The notes under the pieces: generated by a model
What the model was told of the DNA's origin: nothing
The model's database searches: none
What the model saw: only the letters and a program-made list of their open reading frames with translations
DNA from: a bacterium
GTDB lineage: Bacteria > Bdellovibrionota > Bdellovibrionia > Bdellovibrionales > Bdellovibrionaceae
Length of the DNA: 64,000 nucleotides
Assembly (NCBI GenBank): GCA_019752925.1
Contig: JAIELP010000003.1
Location: 124,001 to 188,000 of the forward strand
Direction of reading: 5' to 3'
Shown: positions 43,996 through 53,193 of the stretch, in pieces
Numbering within the stretch: position 1 is the stretch's first letter
Layout: the number at the start of each line of letters is the position of its first letter
Translations under genes and position numbers: made by a program

Positions 43996-46038
43996 CTATT
44001 GTAAGCTTTTTACTACAATTTCTTCTTCTGGTTTACTGCTGAGATCAAATTTTAAATGACTATTTTTATTCTGTAAAACAAGATGAGCCTCTAAACCTAC
44101 CTCATACTTTACACTACCCTTAAGGTTTAAGTAAGTTTCAGATTTACTGTTAGCGTCACTCAGAAATGAAGTATCCATATTGAAGCTAACATTTTTCCAA
44201 TCTTTACCCGTAATACTCAAATGACTTTTATAACTATTGAGCATAGTCATTTTAAAACCATTTTGTGGATTGAATACCTGCTGAACAGTTTTGTTTTCAA
44301 GAAAAGTCTGACTAGCCATTAACCGATTGGGTTTAATAAATACGTTCAACGAATTATCATTCGCGTTTGAACCCAGTGTCTGATTGATATCAATATTCAG
44401 ACTATCTAGTCGCACTCCTGGTAAGCCGATTTTATCTACAAAAATGTTAATTTTATGGCTTTCATTGCCTGATTTTTTATAATTCCATAGAATTGAAAAT
44501 TTAGGAGATTGCTCTACAAAAGTAAATTGCTCCCACACCTTAGAGTTCATGCTTGAACCGTCAAGTTTAAGTTGCGCCACAGTTGATAACTTGTTGAGAT
44601 CATGAACGGCTTCAAAGGCTCCGTTTAATTTTTGTCCGTTAATAACAAAATTTTTCGCGCCAATTTTTAAATTAGCTCCGCTACGCTCTACTTCTACATC
44701 TACATGGTCTATACCCTGCAAATCTCGTCTACCTCTGTTCGAAAAAACAGCCTGAATGTTTTTTATACTACCTTTGATTTCATAAGAATTTTCGTTTTTA
44801 AATTCTAATTTCCCTGTAAGATCACCCAGACTATCAAAGCTATCGAGTTTTTTTCTAAGACCTTCAATGTTTTTAATCTTTGATAAGGAAAGAGACTCTA
44901 TAGCCAGATCAAACGGTTTCAAACTTAATTGAGATCCATCGTAATTAATTTCAATTTCACTTACCTTCAGAGATCCGTTTTCAACATTTAATTGAACTTT
45001 TTTGAACTTTGAATCTACACTTGTTTTTCCGGTCAGATAAATTTCACCATGATTAGCAAAACTGACTGAAATAGGAGTTTTTTCAATGTTTATGTTTTTG
45101 TCAGATTCTGTACCTTCAAAAAAAGGATAAAGTGCTTTAACTGAAACATGCTCAACACCTAGCTCGTATGATATTTTTTTTGAACCTGTGAAGTTATGCA
45201 TAAACAACTGTACATCCCCATCCAGAAGCTTGCCGTCAAAATTAGCTATGGTTTCAATTTCGTTATTTTCTTTAGCTTTAAATATTGAAGTTAAATTCGC
45301 ATTTAAAAAGTATACGTCTGAGCGAGCGTCTTTAAGAGCATTTAATTTAGACTTTAAATGAACTTCAGATAGGCGGTTTTCAGTATAAAATAGCTCGATA
45401 TTCATTTGCTTAAATAACACCGGCTGGTCCGGCTTTTTACTAAGAATAATTTTAAGTTTTTCAACATAGACTTCTTTGAGCTCAGCACGGGTTTTGTTAG
45501 AAAAAATATTTTTAACACCAGGTTCCGCTTTAGGAACTTGTGCAATGCTGAAATCTTTTGAAGATGAAATTTGATTACCTGAACCACTTACAGCAATTTC
45601 CTGTATATTACTTCTTCGGGCGGCCGCTTCGTTCTGTGCTCCCATGCAACGATCAACGTCTGACAGGCGGAGTTCAATTTCTTTAGCTCGAATTTTAGGT
45701 ACAATCCTATTAATACCTATAATCATTGATAATGAAACCGGGACTTCTAGTTCGCTAATAAAAATTTGCGAACTTTGGCAAAGTGTAGCTTTTGGACTTA
45801 ATCTTATATTTTTTATAACCAAGGCTGGAAGAGGCATTCCCCAGCTCGATAAATTAACTTTTGCTGAATCGTAATCGACAAAAAAATCCGCCTGCAAGCG
45901 ATCTACAGATTTATTTAAGTATGTTTGAATTCTTGTTTCTGAGATTTGAGATCTAAGCGCTAACCCTAAAAAAACAGATAGGGCCAGGCCAATTATAACA
46001 ACTCGGAATCCGGATTGATCTATTACTGCTCGACTCAT
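43996..46038 (-). CDS. AsmA/TamB-like membrane-anchored periplasmic protein
   Basis: A 680-residue protein with one N-terminal hydrophobic helix (VVIIGLALSVFLGLAL, ~13-28) and a long, beta-rich periplasmic body. LPALVIKNIRLSPKATL near 69-85 is the kind of opening seen in AsmA-superfamily proteins, and repeated short alternating strands continue through the length, consistent with a bridge-like lipid-transport repeat domain. A C-terminal amphipathic part fits. Individual AsmA, TamB or YhdP identity cannot be decided. It follows greA by four bases. Confidence 0.68.
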   Translation of the reverse strand: MSRAVIDQSGFRVVIIGLALSVFLGLALRSQISETRIQTYLNKSVDRLQADFFVDYDSAKVNLSSWGMPLPALVIKNIRLSPKATLCQSSQIFISELEVPVSLSMIIGINRIVPKIRAKEIELRLSDVDRCMGAQNEAAARRSNIQEIAVSGSGNQISSSKDFSIAQVPKAEPGVKNIFSNKTRAELKEVYVEKLKIILSKKPDQPVLFKQMNIELFYTENRLSEVHLKSKLNALKDARSDVYFLNANLTSIFKAKENNEIETIANFDGKLLDGDVQLFMHNFTGSKKISYELGVEHVSVKALYPFFEGTESDKNINIEKTPISVSFANHGEIYLTGKTSVDSKFKKVQLNVENGSLKVSEIEINYDGSQLSLKPFDLAIESLSLSKIKNIEGLRKKLDSFDSLGDLTGKLEFKNENSYEIKGSIKNIQAVFSNRGRRDLQGIDHVDVEVERSGANLKIGAKNFVINGQKLNGAFEAVHDLNKLSTVAQLKLDGSSMNSKVWEQFTFVEQSPKFSILWNYKKSGNESHKINIFVDKIGLPGVRLDSLNIDINQTLGSNANDNSLNVFIKPNRLMASQTFLENKTVQQVFNPQNGFKMTMLNSYKSHLSITGKDWKNVSFNMDTSFLSDANSKSETYLNLKGSVKYEVGLEAHLVLQNKNSHLKFDLSSKPEEEIVVKSLQ

Positions 46039-46042
46039 TTAT

Positions 46043-46519
46043 CTAAACAAATTTGAAAGAAATAATTTCGTATTCTTTATCGCCTTTAGGACTTTGCACT
46101 GTTACCAGATCGCCGACTTTTTTACCGATCATAGCTCGAGCCAAAGGAGAAACAATTGAGATCATTCCTTTTTTTACATCGGCCTCATCAACTCCCACGA
46201 TTTGGTATTTTGAATTTTCTTCGGTCTCTGTATCAGAAATTTCTACTGTTGCACCAAAAACGATACGGTCAGATTTAATAGTCGTGGGATCAATAGCCTC
46301 AACACCAGCTAATTTACCTTGAATTTCACCAATACGGCCTTCGATCATACCTTGGCGTTCTTTGGCTGCATCGTACTCAGCATTCTCACTGATATCACCA
46401 TGTGCACGGGCTTCTTCAATGGCTTTGATAATAGCTGGTCTTTCTTCAAGAATTAACTTTTTAAGTTCTGTCTCAAGCATCAGTTTTCCACGCATTGTAA
46501 TTGGTAATATGTCTGACAT
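46043..46519 (-). CDS. greA: Transcription elongation factor GreA
   Basis: GreA rescues backtracked RNA polymerase by stimulating transcript cleavage. The 158 residues have an N-terminal coiled coil with the tip motif GDISENAEYDAAKERQ, acidic residues placed to enter the polymerase channel, and a C-terminal FKBP-like domain ending SPKGDKEYEI. A good ribosome site (AAGGAAAGG) precedes the ATG at 46519. It heads a three-gene minus-strand unit and is divergent from the DHH gene. Confidence 0.96.
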   Translation of the reverse strand: MSDILPITMRGKLMLETELKKLILEERPAIIKAIEEARAHGDISENAEYDAAKERQGMIEGRIGEIQGKLAGVEAIDPTTIKSDRIVFGATVEISDTETEENSKYQIVGVDEADVKKGMISIVSPLARAMIGKKVGDLVTVQSPKGDKEYEIISFKFV

Positions 46520-46638
46520 AAAAGGCCTTTCCTTTGATACAATAATTGAGTCGTAATTACTGCCTAATAATTAGTCTATACGAAAGCCCTATTTTATACC
46601 AAATATTAAGGGTTTACACAAACACATGAGGACAGACC

Positions 46639-46668
46639 ATGCCGCGTCAATTTACACTCATTAAATGA
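46639..46668 (+). CDS. Nine-codon leader peptide coupled to the DHH phosphoesterase gene
   Basis: GAGGA at 46628-46632 stands six bases before an ATG at 46639 that encodes MPRQFTLIK. The stop codon TGA (46666-46668) overlaps the ATG of the DHH gene (46665-46667). The DHH start itself has no ribosome site, so ribosomes finishing the leader peptide are the likely source of its translation. Translation was not tested and no conserved peptide is recognised. Confidence 0.45.
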   Translation: MPRQFTLIK

Positions 46669-47639
46669 ACATTCGACCACTACTTCAAGCTGCAAACAAC
46701 ATCTGGCTTTCGACCCACAAAAGCGCCGATGGCGATGGACTCGGAAGTGAGGTTGCACTTTTTCACGCACTCAAATCATTGAATTTACCTGTTAAAATTA
46801 TTCACAACGATCAAGCTCCTGAACGTTACCACTTTTTACTTAAAGGCCTTGAAATTACAGATGCAACAAAAGTGGATCAGAGTGTTTTTTCCGACCAGGA
46901 TGTTGCACTCATCTTCGACACACACGACCCTAAACTGTGCTCACCTTTGTTTGAATCTTTACAAGCGGCGGGATGTAAAATTATTTTTGTTGATCACCAT
47001 ATTGTATTTGAAAAAAAAATCGAAAATATTACCTACCACATTAACGAAAATGCCAGCTGCACTGGCGAAATTACTTTGGGTATTATAAAAAACTTAAGTA
47101 TCCCTCTTACAACCGATATAGCTTCTGCTCTTTACACAAGTTTATTATTTGATACGCAGAGTTTTAAATTGCAACGGGATTCTATACAGGTTTTCGATAT
47201 GGCCAAAGAACTCATTCAGGCTGGAGCCAAACATAATCAGATATATCATTATCTCTTTGATAACTGGACAATCAACAAAATGAATTATCTTTCAAAATTG
47301 ATCAGTCATGTTAGATATAAAAACAATGAAATTGCGATTATCTCAATTACAAAATCTGATCTCAAAGAATTCAACCTCAGCACAGACGACGTAAGTGACC
47401 TCGTTGATTTGTTCATGCTGGTTAAAAATCTTGAAGCCTCAATCGTTATTCGTGAAGAAGCATACAACTATTACAAACTGAGCTTCCGCAGTCGCACCTA
47501 CGAAATTTTAAGCTGGGCTCGTGAATTCGGCGGTGGCGGGCATTTATATTCAGCCGGCGCTTGGGTTCATGATTCCGAAGATAACATAATTAAAAAAATT
47601 CATTCGCAGATTGAAACCAAAAAAGCCGTAGCTATCTAA
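46665..47639 (+). CDS. DHH/DHHA1 phosphoesterase, NrnA-like nanoRNase or pAp phosphatase
   Basis: A 324-residue DHH-family phosphoesterase. STHKSADGDGLGSE near 16-29 supplies first-metal ligands, then DTHDP, DHH in FVDHHIVF, and a DHHA1 domain with the GGGGH motif near residue 290. Such enzymes degrade 2-5-nt RNA and/or 3'-phosphoadenosine 5'-phosphate. The length and motif order match NrnA. It is preceded by a coupled leader peptide and overlaps the convergent ferredoxin-like gene by eight bases. With no Orn visible, NrnA would serve as the oligoribonuclease; that is inference. Confidence 0.9.
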   Translation: MNIRPLLQAANNIWLSTHKSADGDGLGSEVALFHALKSLNLPVKIIHNDQAPERYHFLLKGLEITDATKVDQSVFSDQDVALIFDTHDPKLCSPLFESLQAAGCKIIFVDHHIVFEKKIENITYHINENASCTGEITLGIIKNLSIPLTTDIASALYTSLLFDTQSFKLQRDSIQVFDMAKELIQAGAKHNQIYHYLFDNWTINKMNYLSKLISHVRYKNNEIAIISITKSDLKEFNLSTDDVSDLVDLFMLVKNLEASIVIREEAYNYYKLSFRSRTYEILSWAREFGGGGHLYSAGAWVHDSEDNIIKKIHSQIETKKAVAI

Positions 47640-48027
47640 TATTATTTTTCAGAATCTTGTCAATATCGTTACGACAGGAACCACAACCTGTACCCGCCAA
47701 TGTTGTTCGGGAAATCTCTTCACGGCTAAAGCTTCCTTGAAATATAGATTGCTCTATTTTTTCCCGTCCAACCATCCGGCAGTGGCAGATTTCATCATGC
47801 TCTTGAGACGTTTCCGAAGTTTGCATTTTTGAAATAAAATTATTCAGCATAGCCTCATCACCGTTAGTTACATTTGATAATAATGACCATTTTTCAGGTT
47901 GACTGCCCTGCTGCTGAATTTTGTTTTGAATTAAATTTAATAAAGAAAGTGGGCCCGTAGCTTTTACACGCGTGCCATCGTATTTCAAAAACGCTCTGTA
48001 TTTAGAACTCACCATAACGGACTTCAT
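47632..48027 (-). CDS. Protein with C-terminal BFD-like [2Fe-2S] domain
   Basis: A 131-residue protein with an unknown N-terminal ~75 residues and a BFD-like [2Fe-2S] domain: C81 and C83 in ICHCRMV, and C115 and C118 in AGTGCGSC, the spacing seen in bacterioferritin-associated ferredoxin and in NirB/NasD-type domains. The N-terminal part has an FeS-free, probably alpha/beta fold (RAFLKYDGTRVKATGPLSLL). Start choice between the ATG at 48027 and one four codons later is open. Likely electron transfer or iron-sulfur sensing. Confidence 0.75.
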   Translation of the reverse strand: MKSVMVSSKYRAFLKYDGTRVKATGPLSLLNLIQNKIQQQGSQPEKWSLLSNVTNGDEAMLNNFISKMQTSETSQEHDEICHCRMVGREKIEQSIFQGSFSREEISRTTLAGTGCGSCRNDIDKILKNNIR

Positions 48028-48038
48028 AGCTATCTATT

Positions 48039-49409
48039 TTATAAATTAAAATCGTATTTAGCAATAACCTGGCGCCGATAAGCAAAGATTTTATTAACGT
48101 CCTTCTCGACAAAAGCCCCAACAACGAGATTGCCTATATCAGAAAGAGGCACTTTATAACGGACCTCATCAATCATAAGTGTACCATTTTTAACTTTTTT
48201 AAACTTATGAGTGTGACTCCAGTGTTTGTATGGACCCTTAAGTTGCGTATCAACAAATTGAACCGGACGGTCCCATTGGTCAATTAAAGTTCTCCAGCGT
48301 ATAGGAACGCCGCGAATTTTTAATTTATAATCAATTAATGTGCCGAGCTCTACTCGCGCCGTAGACATTTTTTCTGTATGAAAATTTAAAATGGCCGGAG
48401 TTATTTTTTCCAGATTTTCATGATTGGAAAAAAAATCAAATATTTTATCGATTTCATAGGGAATAAACTGTTCAGCATAAAAAACACTGTTTCCTTCTTC
48501 GTAAAGCTTCAGCTCGTGTTCTAAAAATGAAATCAGATTTTCATCTTCGAACTTAAAGCCTAACTGATTCAGTTTAAATGGATTCATTTTTGCCGACCCC
48601 AGAACCAGTTCTGACATTTCACCTAATATAATTTTTAAAGCGAAACTCGGTACACGTGGCAAAGATATAACACGAAGCTTCTCACATAAAGCTTTTGTGA
48701 ATTCCCTATTGTTTACTGGGGCATTATTACATGCATTGAGCACACCGCTATATTGCGGATTTTTTATAGCTTCAATTAGTACACGCGTTAAATCGTTTAA
48801 GCTGATGTAGCTCATCCACTGCGTGCCGCATCCAAGAACGGCTCCGAGATTTCGCTGAAAAATTGAAATTAATTTTCGCAGAGCTCCACCTTTTTTAGAC
48901 AAAACCACACCTAAACGCAAAATAACAAGGCGCTGTTCAGGATTTTTTTTCTGGTGATCGACATATACGGCTTCCCAAGCTTTACAAACTTCAGCCAAAA
49001 AGCCCAATCCTGCTGCTGAGGTTTCACTAAGTTCTTCGTTACCGCGCTCGCCATAATAACCCTGCGCTGAAGCTGTAATAATTGTTTTTACGCTATTTGG
49101 ACAATTGATTAATAAATTTGTTGATGTTTGAACACGCGAATCAAAAATTTGTTTTTTCTTTTTAGCAGTCCAGCGGCCATCAATACTGTCGCCTGCTAAA
49201 TTTATAATAACATCAACGCCATTATAATAATCAGATTTGAGTGGAGTTGTGTTGAGATCCCATTCAATAATTTCAGCATGAAATGGCAAGTTTTCCTGCG
49301 CTTTATTTTTACTACGCGTTACGACCAAAATCGAATGTCCCATTTCGTTTAGCTTTTGTCCCAATTCGGAACCGATAAGTCCTGTAGCACCAGTCATTAA
49401 TATTTTCAT
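48039..49409 (-). CDS. TIGR01777-type NAD(P) epimerase fused to an SRPBCC domain
   Basis: A 456-residue two-domain protein. The first ~300 residues form an extended short-chain dehydrogenase of the TIGR01777 group (GATGLIGSELGQKL near 7-20, NLAGDSIDGRWT and SAQGYYG motifs), related to E. coli YfcH. The last ~150 residues, from FYAEQFIPYEIDKIF, match a START/SRPBCC ligand-binding domain. Such fusions occur in several lineages, but the substrate is unknown. It is divergent from the UbiB-like gene by 43 bases and follows the BFD-like gene. Confidence 0.86.
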   Translation of the reverse strand: MKILMTGATGLIGSELGQKLNEMGHSILVVTRSKNKAQENLPFHAEIIEWDLNTTPLKSDYYNGVDVIINLAGDSIDGRWTAKKKKQIFDSRVQTSTNLLINCPNSVKTIITASAQGYYGERGNEELSETSAAGLGFLAEVCKAWEAVYVDHQKKNPEQRLVILRLGVVLSKKGGALRKLISIFQRNLGAVLGCGTQWMSYISLNDLTRVLIEAIKNPQYSGVLNACNNAPVNNREFTKALCEKLRVISLPRVPSFALKIILGEMSELVLGSAKMNPFKLNQLGFKFEDENLISFLEHELKLYEEGNSVFYAEQFIPYEIDKIFDFFSNHENLEKITPAILNFHTEKMSTARVELGTLIDYKLKIRGVPIRWRTLIDQWDRPVQFVDTQLKGPYKHWSHTHKFKKVKNGTLMIDEVRYKVPLSDIGNLVVGAFVEKDVNKIFAYRRQVIAKYDFNL

Positions 49410-49452
49410 AATATGATAGAATAATAGCTTAGGTTAGATTACTATTCAATAC

Positions 49453-50808
49453 ATGCCCCCAAACGAATCAGACAAGAAACTCAGTCAGATTAAGAGCTCA
49501 GTATTTTCTAGAAGTTTGAGTTTGGCCAAGCTTGGTCTAGGTGCGGGCATCAAATACGCATCTACTAAAATTACCAACAGCTCTTTAGATGATTTTATTA
49601 ACTCGCAAGCGCTGCATATTACGAAAGAATTCGGGGAACTCAAGGGCAGCTTAATGAAAGCCGGTCAGATGCTCTCCATGTACGGCGAGCATTTTTTACC
49701 TCCAGAAGCCAATAAAGCTCTTAAAACTCTACAAGCAGATTCGCCGCCTATTGCCTGGACTGTTATGAAAAAGCATCTCGAAGATTATCTGGAGTCTTCA
49801 TTAATTGACGAACTGGATATCAACCCTGACTCGATCGGTAGCGCATCTATGGGGCAAGTTCACTTAGCTATAGTTAAATCTACTGGCGAAAAATTGGCGT
49901 TAAAAATCCAATACCCCGACGTAGACAAAGCGATAGATTCTGATGTGGCCGCGTTAAAAAAAATATTATCAATTTCTAAAATACTCCCAAAAGGAATTGA
50001 TTTAACGAATGTATTTGAAGAAATCAAAACCATGCTCCGACAGGAGCTCGACTATACTCTAGAAGCAAAGCAGACTTACATGTATGGCGAATTGGTTGGT
50101 CAAGATCCGCGCTTTATTGTACCAAAGGTTTTTGAACGTTATTCAAATTCAAAAGTTTTAGCCACTGAATACATAGAGGGTTTAAAAGCCGACCACAGCC
50201 TAGTACAAAACCTTTCACAGCAAAGACGTAATAAACTTTCTGAAAATTTTATCGATCTTTATTTTAAAGAAATTTTTGAGTGGAATTTTGTACAAACAGA
50301 TCCTCACTTAGGTAATTACAAAATTCAGATAGATTCTGTGGGTAATGACCGCCTAGTGCTTTTAGATTTCGGAGCCACTAAAAAATTTGATTCGCAATTT
50401 ATTACTTATTATAAACAAATGATTAAAGCCTCAATTGTTCACGATGAAACACTGTTTATGGCAGGAGCTCGTGGACTGGGTTTCATAATTGACGACGATC
50501 AGGCCGATTATATAACTGCATTTAAAACATTCTGTTACGAAACCGTTGAGCCTTTCTGGGCTCCGGAAGATGCACGCAATAGTCAGCAAAAAATAGCACC
50601 TGATGGCACTTACCACTGGAAAACTAATGACCTGCCTAACCGTGTAGTAAAAAAAGCAATTCAGTTTAAAAACTTTGATCTGCGCTCCCCACCTCAGGAT
50701 ATTTTATTTTTAGACCGAAAAACCGGCGGAGTTTTTATTTTCTTATCAGTGCTCGGTGCTCATATCAATGCGCGAAAAATAATTGATCCTTATTTAAATA
50801 ACGTCTAA
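49453..50808 (+). CDS. ABC1/UbiB/AarF-family atypical kinase
   Basis: A 451-residue atypical kinase-like protein. The signature KAGQMLSMYGEHFLPPE near 74-90 is the KxGQ motif, followed by SIGSASMGQVHLA near 131-143 and ALKIQYPD. The catalytic loop carries TDPHLGNYKI and the metal site VLLDFGATKKF. ABC1 proteins support ubiquinone synthesis or lipid/quinone handling at the membrane. Whether this one is true UbiB is undecided. It is followed within 10 bases by the CtaA-like gene, a link to respiratory cofactors. Confidence 0.9.
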   Translation: MPPNESDKKLSQIKSSVFSRSLSLAKLGLGAGIKYASTKITNSSLDDFINSQALHITKEFGELKGSLMKAGQMLSMYGEHFLPPEANKALKTLQADSPPIAWTVMKKHLEDYLESSLIDELDINPDSIGSASMGQVHLAIVKSTGEKLALKIQYPDVDKAIDSDVAALKKILSISKILPKGIDLTNVFEEIKTMLRQELDYTLEAKQTYMYGELVGQDPRFIVPKVFERYSNSKVLATEYIEGLKADHSLVQNLSQQRRNKLSENFIDLYFKEIFEWNFVQTDPHLGNYKIQIDSVGNDRLVLLDFGATKKFDSQFITYYKQMIKASIVHDETLFMAGARGLGFIIDDDQADYITAFKTFCYETVEPFWAPEDARNSQQKIAPDGTYHWKTNDLPNRVVKKAIQFKNFDLRSPPQDILFLDRKTGGVFIFLSVLGAHINARKIIDPYLNNV

Positions 50809-50817
50809 GCTCTAGGC

Positions 50818-51696
50818 ATGAATTCAAACACACAAGCACCTAGTCAAAACAGCAAATGGGCCTCTTTTTTATATTTCTTGTGGGTCTATACGCTTTTGGT
50901 TATTTTATGGGGAGCTTGGGTGCGAATCTCCCATTCCGGCGATGGCTGCGGCGATCACTGGCCACTTTGTGATGGTGAGTTTATTCCAGACTTTACAGAC
51001 AAAAAAACCTGGGTTGAATTCTCGCACCGAATGATGAGTGGCCTATATGGCTTAATTGTTATTTATATTTTTTTTAAGTTTAGAAAAAATGCATCCGCCC
51101 TTCTTCGAAAACTTAATTGGTTGCTCTTAACTTTTATGACTTCCGAGGCTTTACTTGGCGCCGCCTTAGTTAAAGGTAAATTGGTTACGGTGGATGATTC
51201 GTTCTTAAGACTATTCGTCATGTCTTTACATCAAATAAATAGTTTTATGTTAACCGGCGTAACTTATCTGTTTTATTTAAGCCTTAAGCGCAGCGATCAG
51301 TCTATCAAAATACGCTATCCTTGGTTACTATTATTGTTTGTGTGTTTACCATTAACAGGAGCCATAGCTTCACTTTCTACAACTTTGTTTCCGAGCATTT
51401 CATTATGGCAGGGAATTCTGCAGGATTTCTCCACCAACAACCATTTATTTGTAAAACTCCGTATTATACATCCGGCTTTAGCTACTTTAATTTCCTGTAG
51501 TTTTATTGCGTGGTGTTTTTCGAAAAACATGAACAGACTGGCTTTTGAATTTATGGCAACAGCCATGATCGGAGTTATCACTTTACTGACACTTTCACCG
51601 CTGTACTTAAAACTGGCGCACTTATTAATTGCACACGCACTGTGGGCCCGTTTAATTTATACGTTGGTGAGTTTACCGGATTCCAACAAGCGGTAA
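50818..51696 (+). CDS. CtaA/Cox15-like heme A synthase family protein
   Basis: A polytopic membrane protein of 292 residues with about seven to eight helices. WGAWVRISHSGDGCGDHWPLCDG near 32-54 has the cysteine pair and WPLC of the CtaA loop, followed by EFSHRMMSGLYG with a heme-ligand histidine; later LHQINSFML and AHLLIAHALWAR hold further histidines. CtaA/Cox15 oxidises heme O to heme A for cytochrome oxidase. It follows the UbiB-like gene by nine bases. Its end overlaps the convergent LON gene by 40 bases. Confidence 0.88.
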   Translation: MNSNTQAPSQNSKWASFLYFLWVYTLLVILWGAWVRISHSGDGCGDHWPLCDGEFIPDFTDKKTWVEFSHRMMSGLYGLIVIYIFFKFRKNASALLRKLNWLLLTFMTSEALLGAALVKGKLVTVDDSFLRLFVMSLHQINSFMLTGVTYLFYLSLKRSDQSIKIRYPWLLLLFVCLPLTGAIASLSTTLFPSISLWQGILQDFSTNNHLFVKLRIIHPALATLISCSFIAWCFSKNMNRLAFEFMATAMIGVITLLTLSPLYLKLAHLLIAHALWARLIYTLVSLPDSNKR

Positions 51697-52280
51697 AGAA
51701 ATTTAATTTGCTCGTTAAGAGAAGTGATTTCCATCATTTCGTATTGCAAGTCATAATCATATATTAGGTAGGCTGAAAAAGCCCCGATCACTTCTTGAGG
51801 CCCTTTCAGACTTTTAATAAAAGTTTCACGTTGTAATGGGTCTGATATATGACTGGTTACCCAACGAACCAAGACCTCACTAAGCGCTACGTACTTAGCC
51901 CGCAAATTTTCATCGAGTATCTTGTCCTCATTAACTACTGTACCTTCCATGCTAGAAACCAGATCTTCAGTTTTAATTGTATTTAGATTCAACTGAGCCT
52001 TTCCTTGCCCAGCCATAAAAACCAGCATGGTGCCGTCTGCACGACGCTCAATAACTTGCGGAACTGCAAAACCGGCAACCGGTCTGATTTCATGAGAGCC
52101 CTCAGGAACAAAACAAAGCGCTATTGGTATACCTAATTGAATGGATTGATTCACCATTTCTACATATCGGGGCTCAAATATATTAAGAGGTTTCGTCGTA
52201 TTCGGAAACAGATTGATATTCGTTAAAGGGAATATATAGAACTTCTTTGTATCTGTAGACAAGCTTGTAGCCCCTCTCAT
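51657..52280 (-). CDS. LON substrate-binding domain protein
   Basis: A 207-residue protein that has only the LON N-terminal domain, without the AAA+ or protease parts. FYIFPLTNINLFPNTTKPLNIFEPRYVEM near 12-40 is the hallmark, followed by the beta-rich PUA-like core and a helical end. Such stand-alone LON domains are common and their job is not settled; substrate recognition or regulation is possible. It starts 20 bases from the DCC protein gene on the other strand and overlaps the CtaA-like gene by 40 bases. Confidence 0.83.
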   Translation of the reverse strand: MRGATSLSTDTKKFYIFPLTNINLFPNTTKPLNIFEPRYVEMVNQSIQLGIPIALCFVPEGSHEIRPVAGFAVPQVIERRADGTMLVFMAGQGKAQLNLNTIKTEDLVSSMEGTVVNEDKILDENLRAKYVALSEVLVRWVTSHISDPLQRETFIKSLKGPQEVIGAFSAYLIYDYDLQYEMMEITSLNEQIKFLYRLLESGKLTNV

Positions 52281-52300
52281 TATTAGTGTATTATATTTGT

Positions 52301-52690
52301 ATGCAAAGAATCATCTTTTTTGATGGAATGTGTTTATTATGTAATGGTTTTATCAACTATGTGTTTAATAATGATAAAAACAGATATTTTAAATATGCTT
52401 CTTTACAGTCCAAATCAGCCGCTAAAATGCTTTCCCCGGTCGACTTGAGTCTAGATACAGTCATTTATATCGAAGATAATCAAACCTATAAACAGTCTAC
52501 GGCGGTATTAAGAATTATGTTTCATTTAGGTGGAATATGGTCAATTTTATCGGTGATCTTTGCCGTAATTCCAACCCCCATTCGAGATTTTTTTTATAAA
52601 CTAGTCGCCAGAAGCCGCTACAGCATTTTTGGAAAATCAGACATCTGCAGACTACCCAGCACAGAAGAAAAAGCATACTTTCTGGATTGA
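52301..52690 (+). CDS. DCC-family thiol-disulfide oxidoreductase (DUF393)
   Basis: A 129-residue protein of the DCC group, named for its DxxCxxC motif: FFDGMCLLCNGFINYV places both cysteines near the N-terminus in a thioredoxin-like setting. I chose the ATG at 52301; a GTG five codons upstream also reads through, and neither has a clear ribosome site. TATATT-like sequence ends only a few bases before, so a leaderless start is possible. A hydrophobic stretch lies near 80-95 in the middle. Likely redox role, substrate unknown. Confidence 0.85.
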   Translation: MQRIIFFDGMCLLCNGFINYVFNNDKNRYFKYASLQSKSAAKMLSPVDLSLDTVIYIEDNQTYKQSTAVLRIMFHLGGIWSILSVIFAVIPTPIRDFFYKLVARSRYSIFGKSDICRLPSTEEKAYFLD

Positions 52691-52698
52691 TACTCCGG

Positions 52699-53121
52699 CT
52701 ACTTTAATAATGAAATAAAGAACTTATCTCCCTCAGTTAAATTGATTCTTTCAATTTGAGAAACGCTATACCATCCAGTTTGATCATGATCGATCAATAC
52801 AAATTTTGGCTCATGATCCACCTCTACGCCCCAGAGGTATATTTTAATATTCCGTTTAGGATAACTGTGTAAATGTGCGCCAATAAATTTAAGACTGTGG
52901 GGTTTTAAATCAAACTGCAGCTCTTCCATAATTTCACGTTCCAGAGCCTGAGCTTGAGTTTCTCCGGCCTCTATTTTTCCACCAGGAAACTCCCAGTCAC
53001 CTGCACCGGATTCAGCTGGACCTCTCCTGGCTAGCATGTACTTTGAGGTAACTGTGTTATGCATAGCTAGGGCCACAACCTCAATTAATTCATTATTTTT
53101 TATATTCTCACTAGCTGACAT
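52699..53121 (-). CDS. NUDIX hydrolase, MutT-like
   Basis: A 140-residue NUDIX protein. The 23-residue NUDIX box GGKIEAGETQAQ...REIMEEL is complete, with the metal-binding glutamates. The N-terminal ALAMHNTVTSKYMLARRGP and C-terminal aromatic turn (HDQTGWYSVSQIERI) fit the MutT branch, which removes oxidised nucleotides; other NUDIX substrates cannot be excluded. The ATG at 53121 is preferred over a TTG 13 codons upstream. It is convergent with the DCC gene. Confidence 0.88.
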   Translation of the reverse strand: MSASENIKNNELIEVVALAMHNTVTSKYMLARRGPAESGAGDWEFPGGKIEAGETQAQALEREIMEELQFDLKPHSLKFIGAHLHSYPKRNIKIYLWGVEVDHEPKFVLIDHDQTGWYSVSQIERINLTEGDKFFISLLK

Positions 53122-53193
53122 GGAATTACTTTGATATCTTATTAAGATGAATGCAATCAATAACTTAGCTACTATTCAAGGGACTCCACTTAA

